DNA of 46,066 nt, taken from assembly GCF_007860135.1 (NCBI RefSeq), contig NZ_SJPV01000026.1:436-46501 (forward strand), given 5' to 3'. The notes beneath the pieces were generated by a model. The model saw only the letters and a list, made by a program, of their open reading frames with translations. It was not told the DNA's origin and made no database searches. Source of the DNA: Novipirellula artificiosorum (GTDB lineage: Bacteria > Planctomycetota > Planctomycetia > Pirellulales > Pirellulaceae). This document shows positions 16,988 through 28,900 of the stretch, one piece after another. The translations under genes and the position numbers were made by a program. Position 1 is the first letter of the stretch; the number at the start of each line of letters is the position of its first letter.

Positions 16988-19900
16988 CTACGTAAGTCCA
17001 TGCAAATCCTGGGCAATCAAGTCAATGTAGTCCAACTCGTTCTCGTCCTCGTCGTCACGTGTGTCCATCCACCATGCTTCGCTGTGCCTTGCATGCACTG
17101 GTTCCGGCAACGTTTCTGCGGCGATGGATTCGCCTGAAGCCCCCACCTGCAGCGCCAACTGATTGATCACTCGCAATGCATCTAGAGCCGTGACACTTCC
17201 GTCGCCCGTCGTATCGAAGAACGGCAATTGCGACTGATAGGGCCGAGCGCCAAGCGGGCCAGCCCCACGGCTTGCAAGTTCATTGAGGATCAACAAAGCG
17301 TCCAGTGCCGAAACACCATCTCTCTGATTCACGTCGTAGATCGATGTTGGGTTTTGCCAGACAAGGTCGTTGGCGGTGATGGTCACGGCGATTCGGTGCG
17401 TTACTCTGTTTTCAGGTGATTGGGGATCGGAAAAGTCTACCGAGACGATCATCGATTCGCCTTCATCGGTACTGATCAACTCACCCGATCTCAATCGCAG
17501 AGTTCCATCGCTGTACTCAAACCGCGGATCGCTGATCAATACAACCGGAGCGTCGACGCCGAGAATCTGTAGTGTGCTGATAGGCAGGCCGCTAATGTTC
17601 TCGACAGCTGCGGTCGCGATTTGATTAACCGTGCTTCCGCTGCCAAGCGTGAATGTGAGGACACTGCATAGCGGAGCGTGGGCAATCGTGTTGGTTCCCG
17701 AGCCTGCGTCAATGGCAAAGCAGTTTGCGGCCAAGTCAATGTGATCATCACCGGCCAACGTTTCAATGGACAGTGTGCCCAGTAGCGATTCGGGATTGAC
17801 GATCACAGTGTCATCACCCTCGGTGCCCGCAACGACGGTCTCGCTCGACTTGACTGTCCCAAGGATCTCTGGACGCCGCGAGGAAAACCGGACCGAACCG
17901 GGCGACTCGACCGCTGTTCCCACTGGAATCCTGACTGCTACTTCACCGACGACTTCAATATCGCCCAACGCGGACAAACTTTCCATGACCATAATGGACC
18001 GATCGGAACGAATCGACAACGCTTGTCCCGCCTCCAATCCGCTGGCTCCACGCCTACGAGTCGCTGCGTCGGATCCGGTATCTTCGCCTTCAGCGGTCGC
18101 GGGCGGATCGACAACACCGCCGAGGGTCACGTCGCCAGTGTTCTCGATAAACACGTCGCCCGTTGTCGCTTGGCCCTCGATTGCTGATGTTGTGGTCGTG
18201 ATGGGATTGTCCGCCGCACCGATGTGATCACGTGCGAACAACCACAATTTGCCGCCGAGCACATTCGCCTGATCGCGAGCGAGGCCGGTGTAAATGCCGC
18301 CGCCGGGTGCGGCGAGAAAGGCGGTTTCATCGTCGGTGTCGATACGACCGAGGTAGAAATCGCCGGTGGTTTCGATTACATAAGCATTGGCTCCGCTGCG
18401 AAGCGACACATTGCCATCACCGTCGCCAAATCGCGAATCAATATCAATCTCATTGCCGACCGAGCCGATTGCTGCGAGGTTCGCCGTGAGCGTGATGTTG
18501 TTGCCAATGATGTCGACGCGGGGCAAGCCTTCGATCTGGTCCGAGTCCGCCGATTCTGGATGGCTGGCGTCTTGCACATCAACTGCGTCCAGGATCGAAA
18601 TATCGGCTACCAGGATGACGTCGCCCGCTTGCGAAAGCACCTGCCGCAGGTTCATGTCGCCAACCGTTTCGGTTATCACCACTTCTTGCGTGGCGATCGC
18701 CGTCAGTGTGCCTGTATCGGTGAGGTTGATTTCAAGTGGATTACCGATACTCCCAATGCTTCCGCCCGCATGCAGTACCAATCCTTGCGAGCGAATGTTG
18801 GTTCCGTCGGTGTCGAAGAAGTCGAGGATTGCACCATCGGCAGTGATCGAAATAGATGCGTTACGCGAGAAGATTTGATTGATACTCAGATCATCGGCAT
18901 CTTCGGTCGCATTGGTTTGTTCCAGTTCCACGGCTCCGTTCGCTCGAGCGATCAAGTAGCCGCCTTCGGAAAGATTCATTCTTAGAGGCGATTCCATCGA
19001 GCCGATGCTGCCGACGGACGATTCCAACACAACACGTTGGCCAGTGATCATCGGTAGATCGGTTTCCGACGCATTGATCAAGTCACCGTGGGCTTTGATT
19101 TGCACTCGACGATCGCCGCCTGCTGTGATCTGTCCAAGTCGCAAATCGCCTTCGGATCCGATGAACACATTTCGCTGCGACGAGGCGTTGACGACCCCCG
19201 CGGTCGCAAGGTCGATGTCTTCGCGGCGAAGTACACGCAGGAAGTTCGCTTCGTCAGGATTCTGGTCTGGCACGACCGCAGCGATATGCATTTTGGTGCT
19301 CGGGACATATTCGAATTGACCGTCCGGCGTCTTTCCTTCTAAGTCCACTGTCATCAGCGGTCCGTCGAGTTCCAAAATTTCATAGAACACGCCTTCGTCC
19401 GTTGTCTCGCGAGTGTTACCTTCCAAGTATATCAACTGCCCGACTTCAAAGCCAAAGTCGGCCCAAATGCGCGTGTCGCCTAAAAGTTGCTGATATCGGA
19501 TTTGGTTGTTGAACAAGATCAACTCGCTATAGAGCTGTTCTTGGCTCAGGTAGACCAAGTCGTTCGGCTCTGCCGTAAGGATCGCGGCACGCTGGTCTAG
19601 CGTCAATGTCGCGGGTTGACCATCGTCATCACGTAGTGCAATCGTTCTTCCATTTTGATACTGACCGATCGCCAATGCGTCCGTAATCGTGACACTTGTA
19701 CCAGTGATGTTTGCATCCTCGATGACAAACTCAGTATCGGAGATATCAAGGACTTCGCCGGGCCGGTTCGTATTGAGCAGTTCTTCTTCGGTCCAAACCT
19801 TCATCGAATCGTCGATGGCCAGTTCGTCGTCAGCCGTTGCTTGATACTGGTACTGGCGGTCGTAGGCGTCACCCAATGGCCCCGCGTTTGGATGCAACGC

Positions 19901-22900
19901 GTGGTACTGCGTGGTGCGGTTGTTTTCGATTGTTGTGATGCTGTCGGCGATGAATTGTTCCAAATCGTCACCTTCCAAATCTTGCTCGCTTCCTTGTTGA
20001 CGGTACTCATCGTCGTAGAACGCTAGTTCGTCTTCGGACAATTCGACGCGATGATTCTCATCGTAGGACGAAGAATCAGTTTGAGTGTTTCGGTATTCCC
20101 AGTACTGGTGGTAATCTCGCGATTGGCTTGCGACCAATGCGTCGAGTCTTTCTTGTCGACGTTCGCTTGCGCCGAATTGCTCGGTAAGTCGCAGGTCGGC
20201 CCAAACGTCGCTTCGAAGTGCATCGAGGGCGCGTTCATCGCGGATGTCAACCTTGTTGCCATCGATGATCGTACCGGTGGAGGAAAGATGGACCGCACCG
20301 CCGGCTCGGATTTCGTTGATGACGACATTGCCCGGATGATGCATCACAATGTCACCCGACGCGGTTGCCGTCAGCCGATCTTCGAGAGTGTTGCGAAAGC
20401 TGATCGCGCTGACTTGAACATTGAGCGGTTTGGCCTGGCTGCTTGGATCGCCATTTGGATCACCAAGATCGCCGATGCTGCCACGCTGGGCATGCAAGAC
20501 GACGGAATTGCCGGCGATCAGACCTTCGGCTTGACTACCGCCGGCAAGCTGGCCCACTACGATGCTGCCTGCCGCAGTAACTTGGACATCGTTTTCGTTG
20601 AGCAGTCCCGGTGTAAATGCCGTCTTGATGAGTCCAACAGGCAAGTCTCCCGCGACTTCATGCACGAACAGATTGCCGGATCGGGTGGTCGCACTGAGGC
20701 TGGCTGGCGAGGCGATCCGTTGCCATCGATCGCTGGTAAAGTCCTCGACACCGACGTCAATGATCGCTCGCGCTTTCGGCAAAAATTCGTAGATGTCGCC
20801 CACAGTTCCCTGCTCCTGGAAATCGGGAACAACCAGCACACGTTGTCCTCGCATCACGGGCACTGCCCCATCGTCGGTTCGGTAGTCGTAGCGGGGATTT
20901 TGCAACACATCGGTCAGTATTGGCGACGAATGGCTACCAATATCTAAAGTAGACGAAAGCGTGATTTGGGGAGATTGAACAAGCGCTGCGCCGGACGATT
21001 GTTGGATGCTCCTTGCCTGAATCTTCACAGTGCCGTTGGATGTCGTTAACACGCCGTCGACGAACACCCGTCCCGCCGACTTGATGTCGATCTTGCCCGT
21101 TGCATTCCCCAAGAATTCGATATCGATTGGTCGGTCCGCCCGGATGCTGTGGCTGTGCAGCGTTAGCGTTTTCTGTTTGCGAGTAAAGGGATAGTAGACA
21201 TTTCTAACCGCCCATAGGAATGCTCCCGTCCACTGTTCCCACGGTTTGCCAGCTTCCCAACCGGTATCGTCCGCAGTGTAATTCCTTTCGGCGTACGAGT
21301 ACCGCGGGCGGCTGGTCTGGTCATTCGCTGTAAAAAAGAATGCACCTGAGCCGTGTACCTTTGCATCGAGCGTCGTGGGTCCCGATGTTGAAAAAACTTC
21401 CGCATCGGGTGCAAAGGCGTCGATCGCCCCCAACCAAGACGACGAACGAAGCGTGCGCCGCGAGATCGTGGAGCTATCTTCAGCCACAACCCAACCGTAC
21501 CTCAAATAGGGTTTCGGCAGGTAGATCATCTCGTCGTCGAGTTCAAACAGTTCGTGATGAACTTCGCCGTTCAATAGGTAACGACTTTGCTCAACGAGAT
21601 CGCCCTTGCGAATGTAGTGATAAGATTCGGGAATCGTTCCATCGCCACGTGCCAAGTCGTTAATGATGACTTTGCCTTCACCGCGACGACTTGCGTCAAG
21701 TCGTTGCAGCTCGATGTCATAGTTTGTTTGGTTATCGATGTTGATGTTGGCATAACCACCGAAGACCCGAATCTCGCCCTGCCGTGTGTTGGCGACGTTT
21801 CCCGTCAGTTCCACGTAACCGCCGCCGACAATCAATTCACTCACAACAATTCGCAGGCGTTCATAATCGAAACTGATAACAAAACCGGCACTCGGTTGAT
21901 TTTCAAGCGGCACGATTCCGGTCACTCCGTTGTTGATGCCCCACGCGATCTCTTCCGCGACCTCTTGATCGATGGTCAAATTGAAATCGGATTTACCACT
22001 TTGAATCAATCCATTGACATTGATAAAGTGGGCCTCAATGAAAATCCGGCTGGCGGAAATGCTTGGCGTTGTCGGTTCGGCAGCCAGATAGTTGGTGAAT
22101 CCCGAGTTGGAGTTAAAACTTGCTTCGATCGGCACAATGCCCTTGAACGTATGAGCGTTGTAGAGCTGGTTGTGGATGTCCGCAAATTCGGTTCCCCTCA
22201 CTTCGTGAATCGAACCAACGCCCGGCAGGTTGATCGTCGCGGTGCCCAGATTGCCGGCCCGTGTGACCAACTCGGCCGCCACAATTTCCGCTGTGATGAT
22301 GATGCTGCCCGCGCCGCTTTGGTGATTGGTCAACTCAATCGAACCACCGAGGTTGCGTAGCGGTGCGCCGATGACGCTGATGTTGGGCCAGGGGTAAACC
22401 ACGTCATCGACCGTCGAGGTGACCGCAGTGTTTCGGACCGAGATGGATGGATCAGGCGCGCCCGCCCCGCCAACGATACTGGAAAAGTCCGCAGCAGCGT
22501 TGTATTCCGGTTCGAGCAGGAACAAGATATCGGTTTGAGTCGCGTTTTCCTCAGTAATCGCGGAATTAATTGCACCAATCGTACCGAGACTCGCTTCGGA
22601 AACCCCGACATGGTTGAACCAAACGCCACCGGTGGAGTCCGCGATTTGCATTCCCGAAACTTCGATGTGTACCAGCGATTGATTGGTCACTTCGATCGTG
22701 GCATCCCCAGGAGCGTCGATTTCGCCGGTACCAACCAACCGATCACCCGAGACATCGATGCGACCAGCCTGTGCAAAAATGTCGCTGATCATGACGACAA
22801 CAGCGTTCTGCTCCGAGGCCAACTCCGGTGCGTTCGCTTCGGGGCGGACCAGCAACCCCTGAGTTCGCAGTTCATTCTCGAGCCGCGTGATCTCGCTTTG

Positions 22901-25900
22901 ATAGAAATTCCGTATGCCGACGTTGTCACCGTACTCGGCAAGCTGTTCTTGGGCCCGTCGCAAATCGGCATGCAAGCCGCTTTCGATCATTTCAATTCGC
23001 TGGCTAAACGGAATGTCGCCCTGGGCGTCGACGTTGTAGTCATCGGCATTGTTGGGATCGCCATTGTCGCTCAGTTGCACACCTGCGATCACCAATTCAC
23101 GATGGCGATTGATGCCGGTACGCAATGTGCCGTTGACCGTGATGACACCGAATGCAGCGGAGTTTAGTTTTCGTGTGGAAATCTCGACACCGCCTTCGGC
23201 TGCCGTCCCGTTCAGAACATCCCTTAGGCCGCTGACCCAATTAACGGCTTTGGCGATGCCCGCGACATTGTTTTCACCATGACGTTCGGCGTGCAGTCCG
23301 ATGTTGCCGCCCGATTCGACGACCGCGCCAGACGCTACATTGATCTTGTTTTTTTCCAGCAGCGTGGCGGTTGCGTCGATGAATTCGAGCGGGATCACAC
23401 TGCCGCCAAATGTATCCATTCGCGCCTCGACGTCGTAGTTGGATTCATCAAAGGTATCGATGCCCGCGGACAGAATGATATCGAGGTCGGCGCGAAGCGA
23501 CGCATTACCTTGCAGATCAATTTCATTGCGTGGACGGAGTGTAATTTCTGAGCTTCCGCTTCCGATCGTGACGGGTCCGTAGGCGTCCGAGTTCGCCTGA
23601 ATCCGTGTGTCCGCGGTGCCGGTAGCGTCCATTTCAATCGTGCCGGTACTGCTGAGCGACGCACCATCGCCGACAATCACTTGTGCATTCATTTGATTGG
23701 CGATGATCGACGAATCGACATGCGTCTGCGCTCCCGCGCCGCCGGCCCGCACGGTCAATCGATCTGTGGCATCGATCCAATTGGCTGCAGACAGGGCAAG
23801 CGTTGCTGCATCGCCGCCGGTTGCTCGCAGCGTTGCACCGGAGCCGATATTAACAGCGGTGTTCATCACAAGTGCGGTATGACTGCCCGCACCGCCACCA
23901 GTGATCAATCCGCCTGTGGTGGCGTCAACGTTTCCGGCGTCACCGAGGTCGGGTTTAGCGACGTACTGCTTAGCGTCGATATCGATATTGGTCGCTTCGA
24001 TGGATGCATTGCTGCCGACATTGGCGCTGACCGTCGCGGTCACATCGTTGTAAACAAAGCCGCCTTGGCCCGACAGTACGCCGCCGGCGACCGCACCAAG
24101 CACTGCGTTGGTTTGTGTCAAAAAGTTCGCGTCGACAATCACGGACTCAACATTCAAGACACTGGCGTCGCCAATAACCGCTTCCGTTGTACTGCGATTG
24201 GCGACTTTCGACTGCGTGACACTGCCGGCACTGACGCCTCCGCTGCCCGCGTTGGCGTCGGAAAGTGCATTCGAGTGACCGGTAGCGCGAATCAACAAAT
24301 TTCCGCCTGTGATCTGAACATTGTTGCCCAAAAGTGCTTTGGTCTTTAAGTTGTTGTCGACTCGGGCGGTGGGCACACCGACGCTGATTAGTCCGCCGGT
24401 GTAAGCGTCCGTTTCCGAGCGTTGCAGGTTTCGAGATTCCGCCTCGACCGTTGTCAACTCACCCACTTGAATATTGTTCGATCCATTGGCGATATTGGCT
24501 TGCACTTCGCTGGTGTCAATCGCTTCGGAGTAGGCCGAGTTCGTACCCATCAGCAAACCGCCGCTGGATGCATTGGCGATTGCCGACGAGGCGGAGTCTT
24601 GTAGCGGAACAGCGGCACTGCGAATCGTCAATCGTTCGACGTCCACCAACCGGTCGCCACTGCTGAGCTGGGCATCGATCACGCCGCCAACCGTCACGGT
24701 CGCGTCGGAGCCACCAAACGACGCACCCACGGCGACTTGGAATCCGAATGCCTCGGCGGTGGCCAACGGGTTGTACGTCGATTTGATTTCAAGGTCATCG
24801 CTGGTGACCGCTGTGCTGGACACGAGCGAGTCGACGGTTGGTTGGACGATCGCGGTGGGCACGCTGCCAAAACCGGCCAACCCGAGGACCGAGACGCCGA
24901 CGGGTTTTGTATCGGAGTTTACTTCGGCAGTAACAATCGAAGCCACCGAGACTTTGGCACCGGCATTCAGGTCGCTGAGTGCAACCTGCGAATCGACATC
25001 GGATCGCATGCGACCGTAGGCGACCGCACCACCGCCCGTTACATTCGCTCCGATCGCCAGCGTCGCGCCGACGGCAGTGGTGTACGAGACCGTTTCGATG
25101 TCGCCGTCTTCGACGGCACTGACGTTAATATCGTTCACTGCGTTGACAGTCGCATGTTGAATCGAAGCGTCGAGCAGATTGTGAACATCCGACTCCGCTT
25201 TGGAAACCGAAATCGAAGCCCCACTGGCAAAAGTGCCGATCATCGCGCTGACCGTCACGGTACCGACGGTGGTGTTTACCTTGGATTCATCGTTAGCAGC
25301 GACATTGACGGAGTCGGCCGAATCAATCACGACACGAGCGTCGGCTGACGTCCCAGCAATGCGAGCCGCAATCTCGCTAGCGACTTTGTTGTAGGCGGCC
25401 GTTCCCGCGCCGGCTACACTCGCCGCCAATTCTGGCGATCCGGCTGCGGACACGACGTTCGCATTCATCGCGGCGGTGATGGAATCGCTATTGGTCGCCA
25501 ATACGCTTACCAAACCCGTACTTACAATGGTCGTGTTGCCCTCGATCGACGCAGTGATTTGATTGGCCATTTCGGGTAAGGAGCGATCGTCAGTGATATC
25601 GCCGATGACGTTGTGCGCGTCGTTGATGCCGACTCCCAAGCCACCGCCGCCCGCCAAACTGAAACCCGTGGCGACCGAAGCGTTTAGGATTTGCGATTTG
25701 GTGTCCGTGTGACTATCAGCCGTGACGTTGACCTTCGACGCATACAGTTGACTATTGCGGATGGTCGCCAGCGTTTTATTGGAAACCGTATTGACCGACG
25801 AGGCTCCGGCACCGCTGATTCCGCCAGCGATTCCCGCGGCACCGGTGCCCGAAACCGACGTCGCGACCGACGCGGCATTAATCCTTGACGATTCACTTTG

Positions 25901-28900
25901 CTCGGCGGCAACCGTGACCGTTGGATTTTTCGTTTCCGCGAATGCAGCAGATGCGATCAAGGCTTCAACGCGGTTGTCAACGATGTTTTCCGCCAGCGAG
26001 ATGCCGACTTGGACTGCTCCGCCGGCAGCACCGCCAACGAACCCGGCAACGGTGACGGCTGTCGTATTGGCATCAATCCTTGTCTGGTCAGTCGCCTCCA
26101 CACGAACCGTACCGATCACGTCGATATCGGGAGCCGATTGGCCGTCAATTTTGGCTAGCACGGACGGACTAATGCGGTTGGTTGTCTTTGTGCCCGATCC
26201 CGCGCCGGCACCTCCAAAACTGACCGCACCAGCGATGACGAAACCGCCGACAAAGGTCTCCGCATCAATGTCTTGGTTTGAATCACTTGTCACCGCCAGA
26301 TTGACGGTGTCGATCGTCGAGCCGATGACTTCAGCGTGAACGCGGGCGTCTTGCTTTGTGCCATTGAGCATGTAACCGACAAAGTTGTTCGCAACCGAGG
26401 CACCGATCGAGGCACTAGCGCCAGGAGCGGCCGAACCGGCGACGCTCGAGGTGACTCCGTACACTCCGGACTGGATCGTCGCTGTCGAATCCGCCGTCAC
26501 TGACAGCAATCGCGAGACCACGTTCGCATTCTTCACCAGGGCATCGACGTCACTGAGGATGCCATTCGACGCTTCGGCTCCGCCGCCGCTCATCGAAAAC
26601 GCGGGCTTTACGGCCGCACTGACCGCCAAACTTGCCGCGACGGCGACCGCGTTGATGTTCGCATTGTCCGCCGCATGGACATGTACCATTGCCAGATCGT
26701 TGTCGGATGTGGTCGTCGATCCACCCTCGATCTTCGCCGTTGTCGTGTTCCCGATTTCGTTGCGCGCGACGGACATTCCGACGGCGACCGCACCGCTCAG
26801 CCCCGCCGCAAACCCAGCATCGACTGCGGCACCGACGGTCGTGGCGATGATCGATGTTGCGTCATGAGCCAACACTTTGATGGCATGAAGTACCGACTCG
26901 ACATCCGACTCGACAATCTCTGCGGTAATCGTATTGGCGACCTGGTTGTTACTGCCGCTGCCGGCACCCGCCAGTGACGCCGACAAGCCTTGACTAGCGG
27001 CGATACCCATCGATCCGGCAACCGACAATGCATCGACCGAGGCCGGTTGGGATTCGGTGTCGTCGATCGGCAAATTGGATTGGACCAGAATCGCTCCGCT
27101 GGTGCGAACTTCGGAGTCGGCGATGCGTGCCGTCGTCGAATTTGCGACCTCGTTGAATGACAGTCCGATTCCGAGCGCCCCGTTGACCTTGGTTGCCGCA
27201 CCGCCCGAGAAACTCAATCCGCCAGCATCGGCGATCACTTTACTTTCGTCGCGAGCTAGAACACTAACATCGCCATCGAATATTTCAACGACTGAGTCAT
27301 TTATGATCTCAGCGGCCACGGTTTTATTGACCCAATTTTGAACGGCGGCACCAAGCCCGCCAAACGTTCCCAATGCAGGCGTCAGTGCAAGCGTTGCGGC
27401 ACCACCTAGCGCCATGCCGCGAACTCGCGATTCCGGCGCATCGTCAGTATCACCGGCTAGCGAAGCCACGCTGACGAGCAAGTCGCCGTTGCCCACATTG
27501 AGATGTGATCGATCAATCGTGGCTTTGGTGTGGCCGCTCACATCGTTAATTGCCACACTCGTACCAAATGACAGCGCTGTACCGCGTTTCGGGCCACTGC
27601 CAAAACCGATGGCCAACCCACCGGCATCGGATTCGATCTTTGAGGCTTCTGTGGCGGTAACGGTTATGGAGCCCAACGAAGTCACCAAGCTGTCATGAAT
27701 CGTCGCGTCAACGGTTTGATGCGTGTTGTTAATACCGACGGCTCCGGCTCCAGCCAAATTGAGCTTACCCGAGTTGGCTCCGGCGGCAGTTTGGACTGCG
27801 AACGAGCCGCCGATCACCAGTAACTTGGTCGAGGTCTCTGCGTGAGCATCGATCTCGAGAGCCCCGAGTTCCTCCGCTCGCTGGTTGTCCATGTACGCAT
27901 CGACATCCGTCGTCACCGAGTTGTACGCCACCGGAGCGGTGATCGCGATCGGGCCGGTTTGCTTAGAGTCTGCGTCGGCAAGTGTGCCGCCTAAACCTTG
28001 GACTGCACCGGAGATGACAATGGTTTGAACTGTGCCGGTTGCCGCTGCCGCGATTTTGGCCGGCCCGAGGGCGTACAGTGGTGATGCGGTCGCCGGGTTG
28101 CCGTCCGCCACCGTCTCTTCGCGACCAACAAACGCGGCCACGTTTTGCTCGACCACATTCACTCCGATCGACGTGCCGATTCCGACTTGTTCGCCTTTGA
28201 GCACCGCACCGGCGTAGGTGATGCGGTCGAGATCATCGTTTGCGATCACATCCAACGTGCCGACGCCGATCGCGGCGTCTTCGTGAATCGCGGCCATGGT
28301 CGTGGAAGTAAGATCCGAGGCGGCAATCGCGGCGGAGAAGCCGATCTCGGTCGAACCTGTGCCGGTTTGCACGCCCGCGAAGTTGTAGGTGTCGCTACCT
28401 GCGATCACGTGCAGATGCGATGCATTGACTGCTGCCTGCGATTCGATCTCCGCGATCACTCGGTTGTCGGTGGTGTTGATAATCAACGTGCCACCGAACG
28501 CTTTGTCACCGCTGACACCCAGTGGATTGACGAGGTCCTGCAGGAAGGTCGCGACGTCGAGTGATTTTTGGTTGGCCGCGTTGTTGAACGCTTCCACAAT
28601 GCCGGGTACGCTTAAGTTGACCGACATCATTTGGCCGACTTCGATGATCGACGCCTCCAGATCCGCTTCCACCGAGACCGTTCGACGATGTGCAAAAAAG
28701 CTTGAGTCCTGATTGACCTGCGCGCCACCACCAATTCGCGCAATCACTTCGTTTTCCGTGAACGTCAATGCAACGCCGCCGCCGATGGCGAGTACTTTTT
28801 CATTGTTCTCGCTATCGTCGCCATTGGCGATCGATCGCGAGTAGACGTTCGTCAGATGGGTGAAGTCCAAATCGCCGGAAAGCCAAGCGCCGAATCCAGC

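Noticed and set aside
18224..25348. Several 200-300-codon + strand frames opposite the giant gene
   Set aside because: They are composition shadows of the repetitive giant frame, lacking start signals and recognisable domains.
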